Positions 9,785 to 21,276 of a stretch of 64,000 nucleotides of DNA are shown in pieces. The notes below the pieces were generated by a model. That model had not been told where the DNA came from. It ran no database searches and saw nothing but the letters and a program-made list of their open reading frames with translations. This DNA comes from Karalla daura (Eukaryota > Chordata > Actinopteri > Chaetodontiformes > Leiognathidae): NCBI GenBank assembly GCA_029224185.1, contig JANZKI010000131.1, positions 1-64,000 of the forward strand. Direction: 5' to 3'. Positions within the stretch are counted from its first letter, which is position 1; each line of letters starts with the position of its first letter. The position numbers and the translations under genes are program-made.

Positions 9785-11203
9785 GCAGTGCTGCAACAGG
9801 CCTAAACAATATTTAGAACGCCTAGTTGGGCCTATTTACAGCCCCCTGCGTAGGAAACGGTGGGGAAAAGCGCTTTGAAAAAGTGTGTTGACGCATTCAC
9901 CATCGGCCATTACGCAGTGCATCAACAGGCCAAAACAGTGTTTAGATGGCCTAGTTGGGCCTGTTTACAGCCCCCTGCGTTGGAAACGGTGAGGATAAGC
10001 GCTTTGAAAAAGTGTGTTGACGCATTCACCATTGGCCATGACGCAGTGCAGCAACAGGCCTAAACAGTGTTTAGAACGCCTAGTTGGGCCTGTTTACAGC
10101 CCCCTGCATCAGAAACGGTGGGGAAAAGCGCTTTGAAAAAGTGTGTTGACGCATTCACCATGGGCCATTACGCAGTGCAGCAACAGGCCTAAACAGTGTT
10201 TAGAACGCCTAGTTGGGCCTGTTTACAGCCCCCTGCGTAAGAAACGTTGGGGAAAAGCGCTTTGAAAAAGTGTGTTGACGCATTCACCATGGGCCACTTA
10301 CTAGTGCAGCAACAGGCCTAAAAAGTGTTTAAAACGCCTAGTTGGGCCTGTTTACAACCCCCTGCATTGGAAACGGTGGGGAAAAGCGCTTTGAAAAAGT
10401 GTGTTGACGCATTCACCATCGGCCATTACGCAGTGCTGCAACAGGCCTAAACAATGTTTAGAACGCCTAGTTGGGCCTATTTACAGCCCCCTGCGTAGGA
10501 AACGGTGGGGAAAAGCGCTTTGAAAAAGTGTGTTGACGCATTCACCATCGGCCATTACGCAGTGCAGCAACAGGTCTAAACAATGTTTAGAACGCCTAGT
10601 TGGGCCTATTTACAGCCCCCTGCGTAGGAAACGGTGGGGAAAAGCGCTTTGAAAAAGTGTGTTGACGCATTCACCATTGGCCATGACGCAGTGCAGCAAC
10701 AGGCCTAAACAGTGTTTAGAACGCCTAGTTGGGCCTGTTTACAGCCCCCTGCATCAGAAACGGTGGGAAAAAGCGCTTTGAAAAAGTGTGTTGACGCATT
10801 CACCATGGGCCATTACGCAGTGCAGCAACAGGCCTAAACAGTGTTTAGAACGCCTAGTTGGGCCTGTTTACAGCCCCCTGCATCAGAAACGGTGGGAAAA
10901 AGCGCTTTGAAAAAGTGTGTTGACGCATTCACCATGGGCCATTACGCAGTGCAGCAACAGGCCTAAACAGTGTTTAGAACGCCTAGTTGGGCCTGTTTAC
11001 AGCCCCCTGCGTAAGAAACGTTGGGGAAAAGCGCTTTGAAAAAGTGTGTTGACGCATTCACCATGGGCCACTTACTAGTGCAGCAACAGGCCTAAAAAGT
11101 GTTTAAAACGCCTAGTTGGGCCTGTTTACAACCCCCTGCATTGGAAACGGTGGGGAAAAGCGCTTTGAAAAAGTATGTTGACGCATTCACCATCGGCCAT
11201 TAC
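9785..11203 (+). repeat. 1,419-bp (11-monomer) higher-order repeat, copy 1
   Basis: 1,419 is 11 x 129. Landmarks repeat at +1,419: the GGTGAGGATAAGC monomer (about 9,990, then 11,409 and 12,828), the GAAACGTTGGGG monomer and the CCACTTACTAGTG monomer. All units are type b. Copy 1 carries private changes, including AGATGGCC (later copies AGATCGCC) and CTGCGTTGG (later CTGCGTCGG). Confidence 0.85.
9975..9991 (+). other. Best CENP-B-box-like 17-mer
   Basis: CTGCGTTGGAAACGGTG matches the mammalian CENP-B box YTTCGTTGGAARCGGGA at 14 of 17 positions and 7 of 9 of the usual essential positions. The misses are essential positions 3 and 16 plus the final base. More common monomer versions (CTGCATTGG, CTGCGTAGG, CTGCATCAG before AAACGGTG) match less well. 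Binding by a CENP-B-like protein is speculative. Confidence 0.35.
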
Positions 11204-12622
11204 GCAGTGCTGCAACAGGCCTAAACAATGTTTAGAACGCCTAGTTGGGCCTATTTACAGCCCCCTGCGTAGGAAACGGTGGGGAAAAGCGCTTTGAAAA
11301 AGTGTGTTGACGCATTCACCATCGGCCATTACGCAGTGCATCAACAGGCCAAAACAGTGTTTAGATCGCCTAGTTGGGCCTGTTTACAGCCCCCTGCGTC
11401 GGAAACGGTGAGGATAAGCGCTTTGAAAAAGTGTGTTGACGCATTCACCATTGGCCATGACGCAGTGCAGCAACAGGCCTAAACAGTGTTTAGAACGCCT
11501 AGTTGGGCCTGTTTACAGCCCCCTGCATCAGAAACGGTGGGGAAAAGCGCTTTGAAAAAGTGTGTTGACGCATTCACCATGGGCCATTACGCAGTGCAGC
11601 AACAGGCCTAAACAGTGTTTAGAACGCCTAGTTGGGCCTGTTTACAGCCCCCTGCGTAAGAAACGTTGGGGAAAAGCGCTTTGAAAAAGTGTGTTGACGC
11701 ATTCACCATGGGCCACTTACTAGTGCAGCAACAGGCCTAAAAAGTGTTTAAAACGCCTAGTTGGGCCTGTTTACAACCCCCTGCATTGGAAACGGTGGGG
11801 AAAAGCGCTTTGAAAAAGTGTGTTGACGCATTCACCATCGGCCATTACGCAGTGCTGCAACAGGCCTAAACAATGTTTAGAACGCCTAGTTGGGCCTATT
11901 TACAGCCCCCTGCGTAGGAAACGGTGGGGAAAAGCGCTTTGAAAAAGTGTGTTGACGCATTCACCATCGGCCATTACGCAGTGCAGCAACAGGCCTAAAC
12001 AATGTTTAGAACGCCTAGTTGGGCCTATTTACAGCCCCCTGCGTAGGAAACGGTGGGGAAAAGCGCTTTGAAAAAGTGTATTGACGCATTCACCATTGGC
12101 CATGACGCAGTGCAGCAACAGGCCTAAACAGTGTTTAGAACGCCTAGTTGGGCCTGTTTACAGCCCCCTGCATCAGAAACGGTGGGAAAAAGCGCTTTGA
12201 AAAAGTGTGTTGACGCATTCACCATGGGCCATTACGCAGTGCAGCAACAGGCCTAAACAGTGTTTAGAACGCCTAGTTGGGCCTGTTTACAGCCCCCTGC
12301 ATCAGAAACGGTGGGAAAAAGCGCTTTGAAAAAGTGTGTTGACGCATTCACCATGGGCCATTACGCAGTGCAGCAACAGGCCTAAACAGTGTTTAGAACG
12401 CCTAGTTGGGCCTGTTTACAGCCCCCTGCGTAAGAAACGTTGGGGAAAAGCGCTTTGAAAAAGTGTGTTGACGCATTCACCATGGGCCACTTACTAGTGC
12501 AGCAACAGGCCTAAAAAGTGTTTAAAACGCCTAGTTGGGCCTGTTTACAACCCCCTGCATTGGAAACGGTGGGGAAAAGCGCTTTGAAAAAGTGTGTTGA
12601 CGCATTCACCATCGGCCATTAC
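11204..12622 (+). repeat. 1,419-bp higher-order repeat, copy 2
   Basis: The same order of eleven type b variants as copy 1 is found at +1,419. A private G-to-A change gives GTGTATTGACG at about 12,076. That change also appears at about 59,112, which ties the far right of the window to this copy. Confidence 0.85.
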
Positions 12623-13035
12623 GCAGTGCTGCAACAGGCCTAAACAATGTTTAGAACGCCTAGTTGGGCCTATTTACAGCCCCCTGCGTAGGAAACGGTG
12701 GGGAAAAGCGCTTTGAAAAAGTGTGTTGACGCATTCACCATCGGCCATTACGCAGTGCATCAACAGGCCAAAACAGTGTTTAGATCGCCTAGTTGGGCCT
12801 GTTTACAGCCCCCTGCGTCGGAAACGGTGAGGATAAGCGCTTTGAAAAAGTGTGTTGACGCATTCACCATTGGCCATGACGCAGTGCAGCAACAGGCCTA
12901 AACAGTGTTTAGAACGCCTAGTTGGGCCTGTTTACAGCCCCCTGCATCAGAAACGGTGGGAAAAAGCGCTTTGAAAAAGTGTGTTGACGCATTCACCATG
13001 GGCCATTACGCAGTGCAGCAACAGGCCTAAACAGT
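12623..13035 (+). repeat. 1,419-bp higher-order repeat, partial copy 3
   Basis: The first three or so monomers of the unit, including the GGTGAGGATAAGC variant, repeat once more. The order then changes: GTTTAAAACGCC appears near 13,037 where copy 2 has GTTTAGAACGCC. The array moves from here into the larger duplicated segments. Confidence 0.75.
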
Positions 13036-16000
13036 GTTTAAAACGCCTAGTTGGGCCTGTTTACAACCCCCTGCATTGGAAACGGTGGGGAAAAGCGCTT
13101 TGAAAAAGTGTGTTGACGCATTCACCATCGGCCATTACGCAGTGCATCAACAGGCCAAAACAGTGTTTAGATCGCCTAGTTGGGCCTGTTTACAGCCCCC
13201 TGCGTCGGAAACGGTGAGGATAAGCGCTTTGAAAAAGTGTGTTGACGCATTCACCATTGGCCATGACGCAGTGCAGCAACAGGCCTAAACAGTGTTTAGA
13301 TCGCCTAGTTGGGCCTGTTTACAGCCCCCTGCATCAGAAACGGTGGGAAAAAGCGCTTTGAAAAAGTGTGTTGACGCATTCACCATGGGCCTTTACGCAG
13401 TGCAGCAACAGGCCTAAACAGTGTTTAAAACGCCTAGTTGGGCCTGTTTACAACCCCCTGCATTGGAAACGGTGGGGAAAAGCGCTTTGAAAAAGTGTGT
13501 TGACGCATTCACCATCGGCCATTACGCAGTGCAGCAACAGGCCTAAACAATGTTTAGAACGCCTAGTTGGGCCTATTTACAGCCCCCTGCGTAGGAAACG
13601 GTGGGGAAAAGCGCATTGAAAAAGTTTGACACATGCGCCATTGGCCAATACGCAGTGCAGCAACAGGCCAAAACAGTGTTTAGAACGCTTATTTGAGCCT
13701 GTTTACAGCCCCCTTCATGGGAGACTGTGGGGAAAAGCGCTTTCAAAAAGTTTGTTGACACATGCACCATTGGCAAAGACAGAGTGCAGCAACAGGCCTG
13801 AAAAGTGTTTAGAATGCTTATTTGAGCCTGTTTAAAGCCCCCTGCATAGGGGACTGTGGGGAAAAGCGCTTTGAAAAAGTTTGACACATGCACCATTGGC
13901 CAATACGCAGTGCAGCAACAGGCCTGAAAAGTGTTTAGAACGCTCATTTGAGCCATTTTACAGCCCCCTTTATGGGAGACTGTGGGGAAAAGCGCTTTGA
14001 AAAGGTTTGTTGACACATGCACCATTGGCTAAGACGCAGTGCTGCAACAGGCCTAAACAATATTTAGAACGCCTAGTTGGGCCTATTTACAGCCCCCTGC
14101 GTAGGAAACGGTGGGGAAAAGCGCTTTGAAAAAGTGTGTTGACGCATTCACCATCGGCCATTACGCAGTGCATCAACAGGCCAAAACAGTGTTTAGATCG
14201 CCTAGTTGGGCCTGTTTACAGCCCCCTGCGTCGGAAACGGTGAGGATAAGCGCTTTGAAAAAGTGTGTTGACGCATTCACCATTGGCCATGACGCAGTGC
14301 AGCAACAGGCCTAAACAGTGTTTAGAACGCCTAGTTGGGCCTGTTTACAGCCCCCTGCATCAGAAACGGTGGGAAAAAGCGCTTTGAAAAAGTGTGTTGA
14401 CGCATTCACCATGGGCCATTACGCAGTGCAGCAACAGGCCTAAACAGTGTTTAGAACGCCTAGTTGGGCCTGTTTACAGCCCCCTGCGTAAGAAACGTTG
14501 GGGAAAAGCGCTTTGAAAAAGTGTGTTGACGCATTCACCATGGGCCACTTACTAGTGCAGCAACAGGCCTAAAAAGTGTTTAAAACGCCTAGTTGGGCCT
14601 GTTTACAACCCCCTGCATTGGAAACGGTGGGGAAAAGCGCTTTGAAAAAGTGTGTTGACGCATTCACCATCGGCCATTACGCAGTGCATCAACAGGCCAA
14701 AACAGTGTTTAGATCGCCTAGTTGGGCCTGTTTACAGCCCCCTGCGTCGGAAATGGTGAGGATAAGCGCTTTGAAAAAGTGTGTTGACGCATTCACCATT
14801 GGCCATGACGCAGTGCAGCAACAGGCCTAAACAGTGTTTAGAACGCCTAGTTGGGCCTGTTTACAGCCCCCTGCGTAGGAAACGGTGGGAAAAAGCGCTT
14901 TGAAAAAGTGTGTTGACGCATTCACCATGGGCCATTACGCAGTGCAGCAACAGGCCTAAACAGTGTTTAAAACGCCTAGTTGGGCCTGTTTACAACCCCC
15001 TGCATCGGAAACGGTGGGGAAAAGCGCTTTGAAAAAGTGTGTTGACGCATTCACCATCGGCCATTACGCAGTGCAGCAACAGGCCTAAACAATGTTTAGA
15101 ACGCCGAGTTGGGCCTATTTACAGCCCCCTGCGTAGGAAACGGTGGGGAAAAGCGCATTGAAAAAGTTTGACACATGCGCCATTGGCCAATACGCAGTGC
15201 AGCAACAGGCCAAAACAGTGTTTAGAACGCTTATTTGAGCCTGTTTACAGCCCCCTTCATGGGAGACTGTGGGGAAAAGCGCTTTCAAAAAGTTTGTTGA
15301 CACATGCACCATTGGCAAAGACAGAGTGCAGCAACAGGCCTGAAAAGTGTTTAGAATGCTTATTTGAGCCTGTTTAAAGCCCCCTGCATAGGGGAATGTG
15401 GGGAAAAGCGCTTTGAAAAAGTTTGACACATGCACCATTGGCCAATACGCAGTGCAGCAACAGGCCTAAACAGTGTTTAGAACGCCTAGTTGGGCCTGTT
15501 TACAGCCCCCTGCATCAGAAACGGTGGGAAAAAGCGCTTTGAAAAAGTGTGTTGACGCATTCACCATGGGCCATTACGCAGTGCAGCAACAGGCCTAAAC
15601 AGTGTTTAGAACGCCTAGTTGGGCCTGTTTACAGCCCCCTGCATCAGAAACGGTGGGAAAAAGCGCTTTGAAAAAGTGTGTTGACGCATTCACCATGGGC
15701 CATTACGCAGTGCAGCAACAGGCCTAAACAGTGTTTAGAACGCCTAGTTGGGCCTGTTTACAGCCCCCTGCGTAAGAAACGTTGGGGAAAAGCGCTTTGA
15801 AAAAGTGTGTTGACGCATTCACCATGGGCCACTTACTAGTGCAGCAACAGGCCTAAAAAGTGTTTAAAACGCCTAGTTGGGCCTGTTTACAACCCCCTGC
15901 ATTGGAAACGGTGGGGAAAAGCGCTTTGAAAAAGTGTGTTGACGCATTCACCATCGGCCATTACGCAGTACTGCAACAGGCCTAAACAATGTTTAGAACG

Positions 16001-17770
16001 CCTAGTTGGGCCTATTTACAGCCCCCTGCGTAGGAAACGGTGGGGAAAAGCGCTTTGAAAAAGTGTGTTGACGCATTCACCATCGGCCATTACGCAGTGC
16101 ATCAACAGGCCAAAACAGTGTTTAGATCGCCTAGTTGGGCCTATTTACAGCCCCCTGCGTAGGAAACGGTGGGGAAAAGCGCATTGAAAAAGTTTGACAC
16201 ATGCGCCATTGGCCAATACGCAGTGCAGCAACAGGCCAAAACAGTGTTTAGAACGCTTATTTGAGCCTGTTTACAGCCCCCTTCATGGGAGACTGTGGGG
16301 AAAAGCGCTTTCAAAAAGTTTGTTGACACATGCACCATTGGCAAAGACAGAGTGCAGCAACAGGCCTGAAAAGTGTTTAGAATGCTTATTTGAGCCTGTT
16401 TAAAGCCCCCTGCATAGGGGACTGTGGGGAAAAGCGCTTTGAAAAAGTTTGACACATGCACCATTGGCCAATACGCAGTGCAGCAACAGGCCTGAAAAGT
16501 GTTTAGAACGCTCATTTGAGCCATTTTACAGCCCCCTTTATGGGAGACTGTGGGGAAAAGCGCTTTGAAAAGGTTTGTTGACACATGCACCATTGGCTAA
16601 GACGCAGTGCTGCAACAGGCCTAAACAATATTTAGAACGCCTAGTTGGGCCTATTTACAGCCCCCTGCGTAGGAAACGGTGGGGAAAAGCGCTTTGAAAA
16701 AGTGTGTTGACGCATTCACCATCGGCCATTACGCAGTGCATCAACAGGCCAAAACAGTGTTTAGATCGCCTAGTTGGGCCTGTTTACAGCCCCCTGCGTC
16801 GGAAACGGTGAGGATAAGCGCTTTGAAAAAGTGTGTTGACGCATTCACCATTGGCCATGACGCAGTGCAGCAACAGGCCTAAACAGTGTTTAGAACGCCT
16901 AGTTGGGCCTGTTTACAGCCCCCTGCATCAGAAACGGTGGGAAAAAGCGCTTTGAAAAAGTGTGTTGACGCATTCACCATGGGCCATTACGCAGTGCAGC
17001 AACAGGCCTAAACAGTGTTTAGAACGCCTAGTTGGGCCTGTTTACAGCCCCCTGCGTAAGAAACGTTGGGGAAAAGCGCTTTGAAAAAGTGTGTTGACGC
17101 ATTCACCATGGGCCACTTACTAGTGCAGCAACAGGCCTAAAAAGTGTTTAAAACGCCTAGTTGGGCCTGTTTACAACCCCCTGCATTGGAAACGGTGGGG
17201 AAAAGCGCTTTGAAAAAGTGTGTTGACGCATTCACCATCGGCCATTACGCAGTGCTGCAACAGGCCTAAACAATGTTTAGAACGCCTAGTTGGGCCTATT
17301 TACAGCCCCCTGCGTAGGAAACGGTGGGGAAAAGCGCTTTGAAAAAGTGTGTTGACGCATTCACCATCGGCCATTACGCAGTGCATCAACAGGCCAAAAC
17401 AGTGTTTAGATCGCCTAGTTGGGCCTGTTTACAGCCCCCTGCGTCGGAAATGGTGAGGATAAGCGCTTTGAAAAAGTGTGTTGACGCATTCACCATTGGC
17501 CATGACGCAGTGCAGCAACAGGCCTAAACAGTGTTTAGAACGCCTAGTTGGGCCTGTTTACAGCCCCCTGCGTAGGAAACGGTGGGAAAAAGCGCTTTGA
17601 AAAAGTGTGTTGACGCATTCACCATGGGCCATTACGCAGTGCAGCAACAGGCCTAAACAGTGTTTAGAACGCCTAGTTGGGCCTGTTTACAACCCCCTGC
17701 ATCGGAAACGGTGGGGAAAAGCGCTTTGAAAAAGTGTGTTGACGCATTCACCATCGGCCATTACGCAGTG
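12920..17770 (+). repeat. 4.85-kb segment, first copy
   Basis: This segment reappears at +12,210 (25,130-29,980), again inside the duplicate at about 38.4-43.2 kb, and largely again at +47,036 (59,956 to the right edge). It contains type a cassettes at about 13,611-14,036, 15,150-15,450 and 16,180-16,610 separated by type b runs. A C at 26,894 and 40,130 (TTACGCACTGC) is G at 14,684 and 61,720, so the fourth copy descends from this one rather than from the middle two. Confidence 0.85.
13611..14036 (+). repeat. Representative type a cassette (about 3.3 monomers)
   Basis: It starts at GCGCATTGAAAAAGTTTGACAC, runs through monomers with GACACATG, TTGAGCC and GACTGTGG, and ends at TTGGCTAAGACGCAGTG, where type b resumes. 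Equivalent cassettes, full or shortened, begin near 3,715, 6,924, 9,363, 15,153, 16,179, 17,850, 20,037, 21,315, 22,859, 25,821, 27,363, 28,389, 30,060, 31,473, 33,273, 34,551, 36,095, 39,057, 40,599, 41,625, 43,296, 44,968, 46,380, 47,664, 49,464, 50,742, 52,286, 53,831, 55,109, 56,653, 60,647, 62,189 and 63,215. They recur as fixed modules rather than as scattered single monomers. Confidence 0.85.
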
Positions 17771-18711
17771 CATCAACAGGCCAAAACAGTGTTTAGATCG
17801 CCTAGTTGGGCCTATTTACAGCCCCCTGCGTAGGAAACGGTGGGGAAAAGCGCATTGAAAAAGTTTGACACATGCGCCATTGGCCAATACGCAGTGCAGC
17901 AACAGGCCAAAACAGTGTTTAGAACGCTTATTTGAGCCTGTTTACAGCCCCCTTCATGGGAGACTGTGGGGAAAAGCGCTTTCAAAAAGTTTGTTGACAC
18001 ATGCACCATTGGCAAAGACAGAGTGCAGCAACAGGCCTGAAAAGTGTTTAGAATGCTTATTTGAGCCTGTTTAAAGCCCCCTGCATAGGGGACTGTGGGG
18101 AAAAGCGCTTTGAAAAAGTTTGACACATGCACCATTGGCCAATACGCAGTGCAGCAACAGGCCTGAAAAGTGTTTAGAACGCTCATTTGAGCCATTTTAC
18201 AGCCCCCTTTATGGGAGACTGTGGGGAAAAGCGCTTTGAAAAGGTTTGTTGACACATGCACCATTGGCTAAGACGCAGTGCTGCAACAGGCCTAAACAAT
18301 ATTTAGAACGCCTAGTTGGGCCTATTTACAGCCCCCTGCGTAGGAAACGGTGGGGAAAAGCGCTTTGAAAAAGTGTGTTGACGCATTCACCATCGGCCAT
18401 TACGCAGTGCATCAACAGGCCAAAACAGTGTTTAGATCGCCTAGTTGGGCCTGTTTACAGCCCCCTGCGTCGGAAACGGTGAGGATAAGCGCTTTGAAAA
18501 AGTGTGTTGACGCATTCACCATTGGCCATGACGCAGTGCAGCAACAGGCCTAAACAGTGTTTAGAACGCCTAGTTGGGCCTGTTTACAGCCCCCTGCATC
18601 AGAAACGGTGGGAAAAAGCGCTTTGAAAAAGTGTGTTGACGCATTCACCATGGGCCATTACGCAGTGCAGCAACAGGCCTAAACAGTGTTTAGAACGCCT
18701 AGTTGGGCCTG
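16041..18711 (+). repeat. 1,671-bp (13-monomer) higher-order repeat
   Basis: The stretch from about 16,041 repeats at +1,671: the cassette at 16,179 and that at 17,850, and the GGTGAGGATAAGC unit at 16,807 and 18,478. The match ends near 17,040/18,711, where one extra monomer carrying ACAGGCCCCTGC is present, shifting the offset to 1,800. The same 1,671 spacing recurs in later duplicates (28,351 to 30,022; 41,587 to 43,258 to 44,929). Confidence 0.8.
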
Positions 18712-20540
18712 TTTACAGGCCCCTGCATCAGAAACGGTGGGAAAAAGCGCTTTGAAAAAGTGTGTTGACGCATTCACCATGGGCCAATACGCAGTGCAGC
18801 AACAGGCCTAAACAGTGTTTAGAACGCCTAGTTGGGCCTGTTTACAGCCCCCTGCGTAAGAAACGTTGGGGAAAAGCGCTTTGAAAAAGTGTGTTGACGC
18901 ATTCACCATGGGCCACTTACTAGTGCAGCAACAGGCCTAAAAAGTGTTTAAAACGCCTAGTTGGGCCTGTTTACAACCCCCTGCATTGGAAACGGTGGGG
19001 AAAAGCGCTTTGAAAAAGTGTGTTGACGCATTCACCATCGGCCATTACGCAGTGCTGCAACAGGCCTAAACAATGTTTAGAACGCCTAGTTGGGCCTATT
19101 TACAACCCCCTGCGTAGGAAACGGTGGGGAAAAGCGCTTTGAAAAAGTGTGTTGACGCATTCACCATCGGCCATTACGCAGTGCAGCAACAGGCCTAAAC
19201 AATGTTTAGAACGCCTAGTTGGGCCTATTTACAGCCCCCTGCGTAGGAAACGGTGGGGAAAAGCGCTTTGAAAAAGTGTGTTGACGCATTCACCATTGGC
19301 CATGACGCAGTGCAGCAACAGGCCTAAACAGTGTTTAGAACGCCTAGTTGGGCCTGTTTACAGCCCCCTGCATCAGAAACGGTGGGAAAAAGCGCTTTGA
19401 AAAAGTGTGTTGACGCATTCACCATGGGCCATTACGCAGTGCAGCAACAGGCCTAAACAGTGTTTAGAACGCCTAGTTGGGCCTGTTTACAGCCCCCTGC
19501 ATCAGAAACGGTGGGAAAAAGCGCTTTGAAAAAGTGTGTTGACGCATTCACCATGGGCCATTACGCAGTGCAGCAACAGGCCTAAACAGTGTTTAGAACG
19601 CCTAGTTGGGCCTGTTTACAGCCCCCTGCGTAAGAAACGTTGGGGAAAAGCGCTTTGAAAAAGTGTGTTGACGCATTCACCATGGACCAATACTCAGTGC
19701 AGCAACAGGCCTAAAAAGTGTTTAAAACGCCTAGTTGGGCCTGTTTACAACCCCCTGCATTGGAAACGGTGGGGAAAAGCGCTTTGAAAAAGTGTGTTGA
19801 CGCATTCACCATCGGCCATTACGCAGTGCTGCAACAGGCCTAAACAGTGTTTAAAACGCCTAGTTGGGCCTGTTTACAACCCCCTGCATTGGAAACGGTG
19901 GGGAAAAGCGCTTTGAAAAAGTGTGTTGACGCATTCACCATCGGCCATTACGCAGTGCAGCAACAGGCCTAAACAGTGTTTAGAACGCCGAGTTGGGCCT
20001 ATTTACAGCCCCCTGCGTAGGAAACGGTGGGGAAAAGCGCATTGAAAAAGTTTGACACATGCGCCATTGGCCAATACGCAGTGCAGCAACAGGCCAAAAC
20101 AGTGTTTAGAACGCTTATTTGAGCCTGTTTACAGCCCCCTTCATGGGAGACTGTGGGGAAAAGCGCTTTCAAAAAGTTTGTTGACACATGCACCATTGGC
20201 AAAGACAGAGTGCAGCAACAGGCCTGAAAAGTGTTTAGAATGCTTATTTGAGCCTGTTTAAAGCCCCCTGCATAGGGGACTGTGGGGAAAAGCGCTTTGA
20301 AAAAGTTTGACACATGCACCATTGGCCAATACGCAGTGCAGCAACAGGCCTGAAAAGTGTTTAGAACGCTCATTAGAGCCATTTTACAGCCCCCTTTATG
20401 GGAGACTGTGGGGAAAAGCGCTTTGAAAAGGTTTGTTGACACATGCACCATTGGCTAAGACGCAGTGCAGCAACAGGCCCGAAGAGTGTTTAGAACGCTT
20501 CGTTGAGCCTGTTTACAGCCCCCTGCACCTGCATAGGAGA

Positions 20541-20550
20541 GTGTGCTTTG
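20541..20550 (+). repeat. Type a monomer with a 10-bp deletion and a 6-bp insertion
   Basis: The normal GTGTGGGGAAAAGCGCTTTG is shortened to GTGTGCTTTG, removing the AAAGCGCTTT palindrome. Just upstream the same monomer carries the extra CCTGCA (CTGCACCTGCATAGG). The pair is diagnostic and recurs at about 33,777, 49,968 and 54,335, at the offsets of the large duplications. The deletion shifts the minus-strand reading frame. Confidence 0.85.
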
Positions 20551-21276
20551 AAAAGGTTTGTTGACACATGCACCACTGGCCAATACGCAGTACAGCAACA
20601 GGCCTGAAAAGTGTTTAGAACGCTTAGTTGAGCCTGTTTAAAGCCCCCTGCAAAAGAGACTGTGGGGAAAAGCGTTTTGAAAAAGTTTGTTGACACATGC
20701 ACCATTGGCCAATACGCAGTGCAGCAACAGGCCTAAACAGTGTTTAGAAGGCCTAGTTGGGCCTGTTTAAAACCCCCTGCATTGGAAACGGTGGGGAAAA
20801 GTGCTTTGAAAAAGTGTGTACACATTCACCATCGGACATTACGCAGTGCAGCAAGAGGCCTAAACAGTGTTTAGAAGGCCTAGTTGGGCCTGTTTAAAAC
20901 CCCCTGCATTGGAAACGGTGGGGAAAAGCGCTTTGAAAAAGTGTGTTGACGCATTCACCATGGGCCATTACGTAGTGCAGCAACAGGCCTAAACAGTGTT
21001 TAGAGCGCCTAGTTGGGCCTGTTTACAGCCCCCTGCGTGAGAAACGGTGGGGAAAAGCGCTTTGAAAAAGTGTGTTGACGCATTCACCATGGGCCACTTA
21101 ACAGTGCAGCAACAGGCCTAAACAGTGTTTAAAACGCCTAGTTGGGCCTGTTTACAACCCCCTGCATTGGAAACGGTGGGGAAAAGTGCTTTGAAAAAGT
21201 GTGTTGACGCATTCACCATCGGCCATTACGCAGTGCAGCAACAGGCCTAAACAATGTTTAGAACGCCTAGTTGGGC

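Noticed and set aside
9860..10063. Recurring 67-84 codon plus-strand frames (MGKSALKKCVDAFTIG type)
   Set aside because: They are open only where CCTAAA is CCAAAA in one monomer, end at the next CCTAAA, and are copied with the DNA. They are shadows of the 129-bp repeat.
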